Shown here: positions 34,416-42,929 of the stretch, piece after piece
Layout: each line of letters opens with the position of its first letter
Position numbering within the stretch: the stretch's first letter is position 1
DNA from: Salinigranum salinum
GTDB taxonomy: Archaea > Halobacteriota > Halobacteria > Halobacteriales > Haloferacaceae
Length of the DNA: 64,000 nucleotides
Direction of reading: 5' to 3'
Assembly: GCF_009176545.1 (NCBI RefSeq)
Contig: NZ_VTOJ01000002.1
Coordinates: 248,001-312,000 of the forward strand
Notes under the pieces: generated by a model
What the model saw: only the letters and a program-made list of their open reading frames with translations
The model's database searches: none
What the model was told of the DNA's origin: nothing
Translations under genes and position numbers: made by a program

Positions 34416-35540
34416 TCAGTCGAGGTCGAGGTCGACCCACTCGCCCCGTTCGTCCGACCGTTCGATCGCGTCCAGCACCCGCTGAACCTCGTAGGCGTCG
34501 CCGAACGAGGGGTGGAACTCCTCGCCCGAGGCGACGGCCGACAGGAACTCGTAGTTCTCGTGGACGAACGTGTGCTCCCAGCCGAGGACGTGGCCCGGCG
34601 GCCACCAGTGGTCGACGTACGGGTCGGACTCGTCGGTCACGAGGATCGTCTCGTACCCCCGACCGTCCCCGGACTTGTACGCGAGTTCGTTCAGCCGTTC
34701 GAGCGAGAACCGGAGGCTCCCCTCAGAGCCGTGGATCTCGATGGTGTGGTCGTTCTTGTGGCCGGCGGCGAACCGCGACGCCTCGAACGAACCCACCGCG
34801 CCGTTGTCGAACGCCGCCTGCGCCGTGTAGGCGTCGTCGACGGTGACGGGCCGCGTCTCGCCCTCCGCGGTCTCGCGCTCGTCGACGAACGTCTGCAGGT
34901 GGCCCGAGACCCGAGTCAGGTCGCCCGCAGCGTCGCCCACGAGGAAGCGCGCGAGGTCGATCGTGTGTGCGCCGAGGTCGCCGAGCGCACCACTGCCCGC
35001 GAGTTCCTTCGAGTTGCGCCACGACCAGGGCGCGTCGGGGTCGACCAGCCAGTCCTGGAGGTAGCGTCCCCGGACGTGGTGGATCTCGCCGAGTGCGCCC
35101 TCGTCGATCAGCTCCTTCGCGTAGCGGATCGCTGGGACGAACCGGTAGTTGAACGCACAGCCGGCGACCCCGTCCGCCTCAGCCGCGGCCTCGTGCATCG
35201 CGCGAGCCTCGTCGAGCGTCGGCGCGAGCGGCTTCTCGCAGAAGACGTGCGCCCCCGCCTCCAGCGCGGCGATCGACGGCTCGGCGTGGAGGTGGTTCGG
35301 CCCGAGGTTGTAGAAGACGTCCACCTCGTCGACGACCGCGCGCCAGTCGGTCTCGGTGTTCGCGAAGCCGAACCGATCGGCGGCGGCCGCGAGCGCCTCC
35401 TCGTCGCGGCCGACGATGGTGTGACGCTCGACGGCTGGCGCGTCGGGGAAGAACATCGGGAGGCGGGCGAGCGCGTTCGAGTGTGCCTTGCCCATGAACC
35501 GGTAGCCGAGCACGCCCACGGTGAGTGGTTCGTCCGTCAT
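34416..35540 (-). CDS. Gfo/Idh/MocA family oxidoreductase
   Basis: A 374-residue NAD(P)-dependent sugar or inositol dehydrogenase-like enzyme. The dinucleotide loop is VGVLGYRFMGKAHSNAL, and the catalytic Lys is in CEKPLA (Lys103). Later, the conserved GDLGAHTIDLARFL and HKNDHTIEIHGSEGSLRF mark the C-terminal substrate domain. It overlaps the epimerase gene by 3 bases, so the two form an operon. The substrate is most likely a polyol or keto-sugar; I cannot name it. Confidence 0.87.
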   Translation of the reverse strand: MTDEPLTVGVLGYRFMGKAHSNALARLPMFFPDAPAVERHTIVGRDEEALAAAADRFGFANTETDWRAVVDEVDVFYNLGPNHLHAEPSIAALEAGAHVFCEKPLAPTLDEARAMHEAAAEADGVAGCAFNYRFVPAIRYAKELIDEGALGEIHHVRGRYLQDWLVDPDAPWSWRNSKELAGSGALGDLGAHTIDLARFLVGDAAGDLTRVSGHLQTFVDERETAEGETRPVTVDDAYTAQAAFDNGAVGSFEASRFAAGHKNDHTIEIHGSEGSLRFSLERLNELAYKSGDGRGYETILVTDESDPYVDHWWPPGHVLGWEHTFVHENYEFLSAVASGEEFHPSFGDAYEVQRVLDAIERSDERGEWVDLDLD

Positions 35541-36508
35541 CACTCTGCCCAGTACGCCTCGCCCGGCTGCGTCTCGAACACTGCGCGCCCGAGCACGTCG
35601 ACGGCCTTCTCCAGCCCCTCGCGCGAGGAGGTGAGCGAGTCCTCGTGCTCGATCGACAGCGCACCGTCGTAGCCGACCATCCGGAGCGTCGAGACGACGT
35701 CCTTCCAGTGCTCCTCGCCGTGGCCGTACCCCACGGTGCGGAAGAGCCACGACCGGTCGGGTTCCTCCGTGTAGTCGGTCGTGTCGAGGACGCCCTTCGT
35801 CCGCGCGTTCGCCTCGTACACTCTCGTGTCCTTGGCGTGGACGTGGTGGATGGCGTCGTGTTCGCCCAGGAGCCTGATCGCCTCGGTCACGTCGATCCCC
35901 TGCCAGTAGAGGTGCGAGGGGTCGAAGTTGGCACCGACCCGGTCGTTGGTCGCCTCCCTGAGCCGCAAGAGCGAGTGCGGCTCGTAGACGAGCATGTTGG
36001 GGTGCATCTCGATCGCGACGTCGACGCCGGCGTCGGCGGCGTGTTCGGCGAGCGACCCCCAGTAGTCGGTCGCGACCTCCCACTGGTAGTCGTGAGCGTC
36101 GGCGTGTTCGGTCGGCCACGGCGCGGTGATCCAGTTCGGCACCTCGTCGTTCGGTCCCCCCGCCGGCAGCCCCGAGAAACACGTCACGGTGTCGACACCG
36201 AGCGCGGCCGCCAGGTCGATCGCCTCGCGGAGTTCGGTGTCGGCCTCGGCGGCCGTCTCCTCGTCGGGGTGGAGCGGGTTGTTGTGGGTCGCCAGCGCGC
36301 TCACCCGGAGGTCGTGTTCGTCGAGCGTCGCGAGGAGGTCGGCCCGCGCGTCGGCGTCGTTGAGGAGCCTGCGCCGGTCGACGTGAGCCTCGCCGGGGAA
36401 GCCGCCGACGCCGAGTTCGACGGCGCCGACTCCCAGGCCGGCGAGGTACGCGAGGGCGTCGTCGAGCGGTTCGCCACCGAGCGGAACTGTGAGTACGCCT
36501 ACATCCAT
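35538..36508 (-). CDS. sugar phosphate isomerase/epimerase (xylose isomerase-like TIM barrel)
   Basis: A TIM-barrel protein of 322 residues (its stop codon lies at 35540-35542). Metal-binding Glu/His residues appear in VAIEMHPNMLVYE, GANFDPSHLYWQG, IHHVHAKDTRVYE and ALSIEHEDS, the four-site pattern of AP endonuclease family 2/IolE-IolI-like enzymes. It is cotranscribed with the oxidoreductase, the usual partner in inositol- or sugar-degradation gene pairs. An ABC importer lies 13 kb away but is not linked. The ATG is at 36508. Confidence 0.85.
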
Positions 36509-36602
36509 GGTCCGGGCTACTCCCGAGCCGCGAATAAAAGTTCAGGTCGGAGCGGGGGCGACCACCAGCCGGAGACGCGTCGTGACGGAGCCGCCCGCAG
36601 GA

Positions 36603-37079
36603 TCAGCGGCGCAAGAACTCCGAGAGCCGCTCCCGAAAGGAGGCGTCCTGTCCGAGGCGGAGGTAGTACGCGTCGCCCCCGTCCTCGTAGTAGTTGTCGA
36701 TCCGGCGGCGGACCTCGAAGCCGACGTGTTCGTAAAACCGGAGGGCGTTGTCGTTGGTCGCTCGGGCGTGACAGGTGACGGAACTGTGGTTCTGCGCGAC
36801 TTCGGCGACGAGCCGTCGGCCCAGCCCCTGCCCGCGTGCGTCGGGTGCGACGGCGAGAAACAGGACGTATCCGTCGCGGCGGACGGAGACGAAGCCGACG
36901 AGATCGTCGCCGTCGTAGAGGAGGTGCGTCGTCGACCGACGGTAGGCGTCGACGAAGAAGCCGCGGCGCTGCTTCAGGACGCCCTCGGCCCGCCGGATCC
37001 GCTCTTTGAGCGCCCACGCCTCCTCGACGTGCGTGGCATCGTTGGGCCCGTCGACCCGTTTCTCGATCGTGGCACTCAC
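36603..37079 (-). CDS. GNAT family N-acetyltransferase
   Basis: A 158-residue acetyltransferase. Motif A is LFLAVAPDARGQGLGRRLVAEV with the CoA-binding RGQGLG loop, and the C-terminal motif is HARATNDNALRFYEHVGFEVRRR. This is the RimI-like pattern, so the target may be a protein N-terminus or a small amine; I cannot tell which. It ends 94 bases before the isomerase start on the same strand, so cotranscription is possible. Confidence 0.88.
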   Translation of the reverse strand: MSATIEKRVDGPNDATHVEEAWALKERIRRAEGVLKQRRGFFVDAYRRSTTHLLYDGDDLVGFVSVRRDGYVLFLAVAPDARGQGLGRRLVAEVAQNHSSVTCHARATNDNALRFYEHVGFEVRRRIDNYYEDGGDAYYLRLGQDASFRERLSEFLRR

Positions 37080-37209
37080 TGTCGTGTGGATAGACGACTA
37101 TGGAATATAACTCCACCGTCACTCCGGCGGATTCGAAGGCTGTTCGGGGCACCAGTGGCACACTGAGCGCCCCGGAAGGCTTTGGTGTATCCCACGCACA
37201 CCGTGTGGT

Positions 37210-38286
37210 ATGTCGCAGTCGTCACGGGCGACGGGGCACACTCGCACCCTGATCGAGGTCGTCCGCGAGTCGCTCCTCACGGGCGTCGCCGTCGTCGTGC
37301 CCGTGCTGGTCACGGCGTTCGTCTTCGTCTTCCTGTTCAACACCCTCTACCGGTATCTCGCGCTCGTGTCGGGGCTGTTCCCGGTGTCGACGCGCGTCGC
37401 ACTCGCACCCGGCGTGGTGCTCCCCGCCGAGTCGGTGATCGAGGTCGCGCTCCCGTTCGTCGTGCTCGGTGTCGTCTTCTGGGTGGGGTTCGTCGTGGAT
37501 CGCTCACACCGCGGCGAGCGGGCGGTCGACTACTTCGACGACGTGTTCACGCGCGTCCCCGGCTTCGGATCGATCTACGAGAGCTTCCGGCAGATGTCGG
37601 ACGTGGTGCTCTCGGGCGACACGGAGAGCTTCCGCGAGGTCAAGCTCGTCGAGTTCCCCCACGAGGGGTCGTACACGCTCGGCTTCGTCACGACCGAGAC
37701 GCCAGACGCCCTCGCCGACCCGACTCCGCACGACGAGATGGTGACCATGTTCCTCCCGATGGCTCCGAACCCGGTGATGGGCGGCCACCTCGTCCACCTC
37801 CCGACCGAGCGGGTGATGGACGTCGACCTCACGGTCGAGGAGGGGGTCCAGACGGTCGTCACGAGCGGGGTCGCCATCGCCGACTCCGGCCTCGAGAGCG
37901 GCCTCTCGGGCGAGGAGATCCGTCGTCTCGCCGACGCCGAGGCGGTCGACCGGCGGAGCGACCCGGCCGCGGCGGTCGCACACGAGAGAGACGCGTCCGC
38001 ACCGACGGACCGAACCACGCGGTACGACGCGGCCGTCGACCCCGAGTTCGCTGGTCGCCCCCGGGACATCGCCGAACGCGAGCGCGACGACGAGACACCC
38101 GACACGGACCGTCCCGCACATGAGGCCGACCGCGCACCCGAGGCACGCGACGAGACCGAGGGACGGCCGGCCGAACTCGCGGACCGTGCGCTCGACGCGC
38201 GTGCGGAGACGGACGACCGCCCGGCGGCGGTCGACCGGCGGTCGGTGGACGCCGAACGGTCGGACCGTCGGGAGGGACGCGAGTGA
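37210..38286 (+). CDS. DUF502 family membrane protein with charged tail
   Basis: A 358-residue protein. Two membrane segments at about residues 27-45 (GVAVVVPVLVTAFVFVFLF) and 78-100 are followed by the DUF502 domain (TRVPGFGSIYESFRQMSDVVLSG, then TMFLPMAPNPVMGGHLVHLP). The last 120 residues are repeated Asp/Arg/Ala-rich segments (such as ELADRALDARAETDDRPAAV), probably disordered. The function of DUF502 is unknown; plant relatives (COV) act in membrane trafficking. It overlaps archease by 4 bases (GTGA). Confidence 0.85.
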   Translation: MSQSSRATGHTRTLIEVVRESLLTGVAVVVPVLVTAFVFVFLFNTLYRYLALVSGLFPVSTRVALAPGVVLPAESVIEVALPFVVLGVVFWVGFVVDRSHRGERAVDYFDDVFTRVPGFGSIYESFRQMSDVVLSGDTESFREVKLVEFPHEGSYTLGFVTTETPDALADPTPHDEMVTMFLPMAPNPVMGGHLVHLPTERVMDVDLTVEEGVQTVVTSGVAIADSGLESGLSGEEIRRLADAEAVDRRSDPAAAVAHERDASAPTDRTTRYDAAVDPEFAGRPRDIAERERDDETPDTDRPAHEADRAPEARDETEGRPAELADRALDARAETDDRPAAVDRRSVDAERSDRREGRE

Positions 38287-38729
38287 GCTTCCGCCTCCGC
38301 GACCACACGGCCGACGTCGCGGTCGAGGCCACGGCCGAGACGCTCTCGGGGGTCTTCGCCGCCGTCGCCGACGGACTGACCGCGGCGATGTGCGACGACG
38401 TGCCGCCCGCTGACGGCGCCGAGGAGACCGTGACGTTCACCGTCGAGGCGGAGTCCCGCGAGGCGCTTCTGTTCGACTACCTCGACCAGCTCATCTACGA
38501 ACGCGACGTCCGCGAGGTGCTCCCGGCCGACAACGAGGCGACCGTCTCCGTCGACGGCGACGTCGACGACGCTGGAGTCGACGGCGATCGGTGGCGCGTC
38601 GAGGGGCGTGCCCGTGGCGTCCCCCTCGACCGCGTCGACGCCCGGGAGATCAAGGCGGTGACGTACTCGGAGATGCGCCTCGAGGAGAGGGGCAACAGGT
38701 GGGAGGCGTACGTCGTCTTCGACGTCTGA
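38283..38729 (+). CDS. archease (RtcB cofactor)
   Basis: A 148-residue archease, the small protein that speeds RtcB by promoting GTP use and enzyme turnover. The start FRLRDHTADVAVEATAETL with its conserved Asp/His, the middle LLFDYLDQLIYERD and the end EIKAVTYSEMRLEERGNRWEAYVVFDV (with the conserved Lys and Tyr) are diagnostic. The GTG start overlaps the DUF502 stop codon by 4 bases. RtcB lies two genes downstream, with a DoxX-like gene between them. Confidence 0.93.
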   Translation: MSFRLRDHTADVAVEATAETLSGVFAAVADGLTAAMCDDVPPADGAEETVTFTVEAESREALLFDYLDQLIYERDVREVLPADNEATVSVDGDVDDAGVDGDRWRVEGRARGVPLDRVDAREIKAVTYSEMRLEERGNRWEAYVVFDV

Positions 38730-38795
38730 ACGACCCGCCACGGCGGGCCCGACCGAACCGCTTAGGCCCGCTCAGAACTTACTCGGGAGAGAGTC

Positions 38796-39911
38796 ATGAC
38801 GTTCGCCAGACGCTCCTGCTCGGCGGTGACGGCCGTGGTGTCGACACTGGTGCTCGTTGCGGCGACCGCAGGTCCGGCCCGCGCTCACGTCCAGTACGTC
38901 ACGCCGGGCGGTGACGCGGTCGACGCCTTCGATTTCTTCCTCGCGACGCTCGCGGACCCGCTGAACGCGGGGCTCCTCGGTGGGGGGGCCGCCGTCGGTG
39001 CCGTCGGACTGCTCGCGTATCTCCGCGTCCGGCCGGTCCGTCGCGACGTCCTCCGCCTGCGTGAACTCCTCGCGGGCTACGGGGACCTCCTGCCGTGGCT
39101 GCTCCGGCTGAGCGTCGGCCTCCCGCTCGTCGGGGCGGGCTTCAACGGCTACCTCTTCACCCCGGTGTTCGCGCCGGCCTCGCCCGCCGTCCGCCTCTTC
39201 GGGATTACGGTCGGCTTCCTCCTCCTGTTCGGCTTCGGGACCCGCCTGGTGGCCGCGTTCGGACTCCTCGTCTACGGCTGGGCGCTCGCGCAGTCGCCCG
39301 CCCTCCTCCTCGCGTTCGAGTACGTCCCCGGCTTCCTCGCCATCGCACTCGTCGGCGGCGGCCGGCCGAGTGCCGACCAGATCGTCGCCCGCATGGCCGC
39401 CGACGAGCGGACGCTCTACTCGCAGATCGACCCGTTCTACCGCCGCGTCGCGGTGCCGTTCGTCGAGCGCGTCGACGACTACCGCGAGTACGTCCCGCTG
39501 GTCCTCCGCGCCGGTATGGGGGTGGCGTTCGTCTACCTCGGCGTCGTCCAGAAGCTCGCCAACCCCGGCGACTCGCTGGCGGTCGTCGCCAAGTACGACC
39601 TGACGGCCGTGGTCCCGGTCGACCCCGCGCTCTGGGTGGTCGGCGCGGGCCTGACCGAGACGGCCGTCGGGATGGCGCTCCTCGCGGGCGTCTTCGTCCG
39701 CCTCTTCTCGGGCGTGGCGTTCGTCCTCCTGACGACGACGCTGTTCGGCCTCCCCGACGATCCCGTCGTCGCCCACATCTCCGTGTTCGGCCTCGTGAGC
39801 GCGCTGCTCGTCACCGGGGCAGGACCGCTGTCGTTCGACGCGTGGGCCGCGAAGGAGGTCCCCGACTCGGTCCCCGAGCCGCTGGAGGAGTCGACCAGCA
39901 CCGCGGACTGA
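38796..39911 (+). CDS. DoxX-family membrane protein
   Basis: A 371-residue membrane protein with a signal-like N-terminus (VVSTLVLVAATAGPARAH) and about eight further membrane segments. The C-terminal part LVLRAGMGVAFVYLGVVQKL, LWVVGAGLTETAVGMALLAGVF is the DoxX core. Bacterial DoxX proteins work with quinone- or disulfide-linked redox; the haloarchaeal role is unknown. It sits between archease and RtcB on the same strand (66- and 91-base gaps), so a shared transcript is possible but not required. Confidence 0.82.
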   Translation: MTFARRSCSAVTAVVSTLVLVAATAGPARAHVQYVTPGGDAVDAFDFFLATLADPLNAGLLGGGAAVGAVGLLAYLRVRPVRRDVLRLRELLAGYGDLLPWLLRLSVGLPLVGAGFNGYLFTPVFAPASPAVRLFGITVGFLLLFGFGTRLVAAFGLLVYGWALAQSPALLLAFEYVPGFLAIALVGGGRPSADQIVARMAADERTLYSQIDPFYRRVAVPFVERVDDYREYVPLVLRAGMGVAFVYLGVVQKLANPGDSLAVVAKYDLTAVVPVDPALWVVGAGLTETAVGMALLAGVFVRLFSGVAFVLLTTTLFGLPDDPVVAHISVFGLVSALLVTGAGPLSFDAWAAKEVPDSVPEPLEESTSTAD

Positions 39912-40002
39912 CGTCGGGGCCGCCGGCGAGTCCACGAGCGTCGCGCGAGGGTCGCCCGCCGGGAGGGGAACCCTTTCCACCGAACGCGTCGTTGGTCGGC
40001 GT

Positions 40003-41508
40003 ATGACCACACGCCAGTTCGGCGACGTCACGCTCGAACAGGTCTCCGAGTACGTCTGGGAACTCCCCAGAACGGGGGAGATGCGCGTTCCCGCGCGCGT
40101 CTTCGCCAGCGAGGCGCTCCTCGAACAGATCGGCGACGACAAGACGCTCTCGCAACTCAGGAACGCGACCCACCTCCCCGGCATCGCGGACTACGCCGTC
40201 TGCATGCCCGACGGCCACCAGGGCTACGGCTTCCCTGTCGGCGGCGTCGGCGCCACCGACGTCGAGACGGGGTGTATCTCACCCGGGTCTGTCGGATATG
40301 ATATAAATTGTGGCGTGAGAATGCTGAAGACCGATATGTCGTACGCCGACGTCCAGGGGCGCGAACAGGAACTCGTCGACGCACTGTTCGACGCCATCCC
40401 CTCGGGGCTGGGCGGTGGCGGCGTCGTCGAGACCTCCACCGACGTGGTCGAGTCCGTCCTCGAACGGGGTGTCGACTGGGCCGTCGAGGAGGGGTACGCC
40501 GTCCGGGAGGACATGACCCACTGCGAGGACGAAGGGTTCAGACCCGAGGCCGACGCCGACGCCGTCTCGAAGAAGGCCAAGGACCGCGGGAAGAACCAGC
40601 TCGGCTCGCTCGGCTCGGGCAACCACTTCCTCGAGGTCCAGCGCGTCACCGACGTCTTCCGCGACGACGTCGCCGACGCCTACGGCCTCTCGGAAGGGCA
40701 GATCGTCGTCCTGATCCACTGCGGCTCCCGTGGGCTGGGCCACCAGACGTGTACGGACTACCTCCGCCGCATCGAACGGGAACACGCCGACCTGCTCGCG
40801 GAGCTACCCGACAAGGAACTCGCGGCCGCGCCCGCGGGCTCGGACCTCGCCGAGGAGTACTACCGCGCGATGTGCGCCTGCATCAACTTCGCGTGGGTGA
40901 ACCGCCAGCTCATCACCCACCGCACCCGCGAGGTGTTCGCCGACGTGTTCGGGACGCCGTGGGAGGAGCTGGGGATGGACCTGCTGTACGACGTCGCGCA
41001 CAACATCGCGAAGAAGGAGGTCCACGAGGTGGCGGTCGACGCCGACGGCCACCCCACGGGCTACGACGCGGGCGTCGATCGCGAGGAACGCGAACTGTAC
41101 GTCCACCGCAAGGGGGCCACGCGGGCGTTCCCGGCCGGCCGTCCCGAGGTGCCGTCGGCGTACCGCGACGTGGGACAGCCGGTGATCATCCCCGGGAGCA
41201 TGGGCGCGGGGTCGTACGTGCTGCGCGGGGGCGAAAAGTCGCTGGAGCGCTCGTTCGGCTCGACCGCCCACGGTGCGGGCCGGCTGATGAGCCGAACTCA
41301 GGCCAAAAAGGAGTTCTGGGGCGGGGACGTGCAGTCGGACCTCCGCGAGGGCCAGCAGATCTACGTGAAGGCACAGTCGGGCGCGACCGTCGCCGAGGAA
41401 GCGCCGGGCGTCTACAAGGACGTCGACGAGGTCGTCCGCGTCTCGGACGAACTCGGCATCGGCGAGACCGTCGTCCGGACGTTCCCCGTCTGTAACATCA
41501 AGGGCTGA
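40003..41508 (+). CDS. rtcB: RNA ligase RtcB (tRNA splicing)
   Basis: A 501-residue GTP-dependent RNA ligase that joins 2',3'-cyclic phosphate and 5'-OH ends during tRNA splicing. Visible motifs are GYDINCGVRM with metal ligand Cys103, GSGNHFLEVQ, HCGSRGLGHQ, the guanylylated-His region YDVAHNIAK, and a C-terminal HGAGRLMSR with the active-site His. No intein is present, but codons 98-103 (40294-40311) all end in A or T. The length and start match archaeal RtcB. Archease lies two genes upstream. Confidence 0.95.
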   Translation: MTTRQFGDVTLEQVSEYVWELPRTGEMRVPARVFASEALLEQIGDDKTLSQLRNATHLPGIADYAVCMPDGHQGYGFPVGGVGATDVETGCISPGSVGYDINCGVRMLKTDMSYADVQGREQELVDALFDAIPSGLGGGGVVETSTDVVESVLERGVDWAVEEGYAVREDMTHCEDEGFRPEADADAVSKKAKDRGKNQLGSLGSGNHFLEVQRVTDVFRDDVADAYGLSEGQIVVLIHCGSRGLGHQTCTDYLRRIEREHADLLAELPDKELAAAPAGSDLAEEYYRAMCACINFAWVNRQLITHRTREVFADVFGTPWEELGMDLLYDVAHNIAKKEVHEVAVDADGHPTGYDAGVDREERELYVHRKGATRAFPAGRPEVPSAYRDVGQPVIIPGSMGAGSYVLRGGEKSLERSFGSTAHGAGRLMSRTQAKKEFWGGDVQSDLREGQQIYVKAQSGATVAEEAPGVYKDVDEVVRVSDELGIGETVVRTFPVCNIKG

Positions 41509-41788
41509 CCGCCGGTCAAAGGAGCGACGGTCGTTCCAACGTGCTGGGAACTGCCACGACTCGTTTTTTCTCCCGGCCACCTACCCACGAGTGCGGGCGA
41601 CGATCCGTTCGTCGCTGCACGTCGGGCGTGCACGGGGGACGCGACGGGCGGAGGCGCGCCCCACGCGACCCATCCGCCCCGCCATCGGGAGTCACCTACC
41701 AGCCGTCTATCGTTCCACGGGCGGCGGGGTCGCGACGGTCTCGGTGTCCGGTCGTCTCTCGGCGTTGCGAGGGAGCGAGGTGGGCCAG
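41509..41788. other. intergenic region between convergent genes
   Basis: These 280 bases between rtcB and the minus-strand small protein gene show no credible gene. The only AT-rich stretch is TCGTTTTTTCTC (41561-41572), directly downstream of rtcB, a likely terminator for the archaeal polymerase. Confidence 0.5.
41561..41572 (+). terminator. T-rich terminator downstream of rtcB
   Basis: Six consecutive T residues about 60 bases after the rtcB stop codon, in an otherwise GC-rich gap. Archaeal RNA polymerase stops at such T-runs without needing a hairpin. Confidence 0.45.
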
Positions 41789-42154
41789 TCAGCGGGGTCC
41801 AGGGCCCGACGGCCCCTGGGGACCTCGCGGACCGGCGCTCTCGCTCAGTTCGACGTACTCGGCAGGTCGTCGTGGATCGAGTTCTTCCCCCTCGTCGTAC
41901 CTGACGAAGCTCAGGTAGAACGGCTCCCCACAGCCTTCCTCGCCGTCTTTCAGGGTGCCGTCCTCGCCGCAGACGAACCGGACGCCGTCGGCGGACTCGT
42001 ACGCCTCGTCGGGAGTGGCGTACGTCCACCCCTCGAACGGGTACGGCGTGACGGCCTTGTCCGCGAGGTACGCGTCGCGTTCGAGCTCCACCAGCGCCTC
42101 GCAGTGGGGGCAGTAGTACGTGACCGTGACGGTCGCGCTCTCGTCGTCGCTCAT
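41789..42154 (-). CDS. small acidic zinc-binding-like protein
   Basis: A 121-residue protein. Cysteines at CPHC near residues 15-18 and further at VCGEDGTLKDGEEGCG suggest a four-Cys zinc site with a long insertion. The start MSDDESATVTVTYYCPHCEALVELE and the conserved WTYATPDEAYESADGV point to a small haloarchaeal family that I cannot name with confidence. The tail from about residue 105 is Pro/Gly/Ser-rich. It ends convergent to rtcB and lies 100 bases downstream of the HAD hydrolase gene. Confidence 0.65.
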   Translation of the reverse strand: MSDDESATVTVTYYCPHCEALVELERDAYLADKAVTPYPFEGWTYATPDEAYESADGVRFVCGEDGTLKDGEEGCGEPFYLSFVRYDEGEELDPRRPAEYVELSESAGPRGPQGPSGPGPR

Positions 42155-42254
42155 CGCCGGACGTAGGGAGTCTGAACGGATAAGCGGCCCGTCGTCGGAT
42201 GGGAGACCACGACGCTCGCGTAGGGGAGGCCCGTGGTGGGTGGCTCACGGTCGG

Positions 42255-42830
42255 TCATTCGGTTCGGAACGACTCGACCGACCGGTACGCTACCCCGGCG
42301 CGCTCGGCGGTCGTCCGGTCCCGCGGGGAGTCGCCGACGAACACCGCCCCCTCGGGATCGACGCCGATGGCGTGGAGCGTCGCCAGGAGCGGTTCGGGGT
42401 CGGGTTTGCGCGTCGCGACCGTGTCCCGGCCGACGACCGCGTCCACCCACTCGGTCAGATCGTGCGTCTCCAGCGCGACCCGGACGCTCGCCTCGCAGTT
42501 GAGCGAGCAGACGCCCACCGGTACCGCGTGGGTGTCGAGTCGATCCGCGAGCGGGAGGCGGGTGGAGTTGCGCGCGCCGGTGCGTTCGTGCTCGCCGATG
42601 ACGGCCTCGACCTCCGCTCTCAGGTCGTGTTCGTCGGCCAGGTCGAGCATCGCCCAGAGGTCGTGGTCGCTCGCGTCCACCCTGTGTTCCCGGAAACGGG
42701 CGGCGACGTCGTGGGCGACGGCGTCCCAGTCGACGAGGAGTCGGACGAGCGTCCCGTCGAGATCGTAGACGATCCCGTCGAACGAGTCGAGCGGTGGGGT
42801 GGCGGGGTCGGTGTCGAGGGCGTCGGTCAC
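42255..42830 (-). CDS. HAD-superfamily hydrolase
   Basis: A 191-residue HAD phosphatase. Motif I is YDLDGTLV with nucleophile Asp23 and Asp25; motif II is CSLNCEAS (Ser/Thr position); motif III Lys and motif IV are in TRKPDPEPLL and VFVGDSPRD. The small helical cap between motifs I and II places it in subfamily I, like phosphoglycolate phosphatase. The substrate is unknown. I chose the GTG at 42830 because the frame further upstream turns basic and lacks the local composition. Confidence 0.83.
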   Translation of the reverse strand: MTDALDTDPATPPLDSFDGIVYDLDGTLVRLLVDWDAVAHDVAARFREHRVDASDHDLWAMLDLADEHDLRAEVEAVIGEHERTGARNSTRLPLADRLDTHAVPVGVCSLNCEASVRVALETHDLTEWVDAVVGRDTVATRKPDPEPLLATLHAIGVDPEGAVFVGDSPRDRTTAERAGVAYRSVESFRTE

Positions 42831-42929
42831 TACCCCGTCCGAGGCCCGACACCGAAAAGAGCGCTTCGCTCCCACCGCGTGTCGCCGGGTCGCGGTCGAG
42901 CCGTCGGACGACCGGACTCGTCGCACCGC

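Noticed and set aside
34416-36508. Linking the oxidoreductase/isomerase pair to the sugar ABC importer as one catabolic system
   Set aside because: They are separated by about 12 kb of unrelated genes and no common promoter motif was seen, so a shared pathway is not supported.
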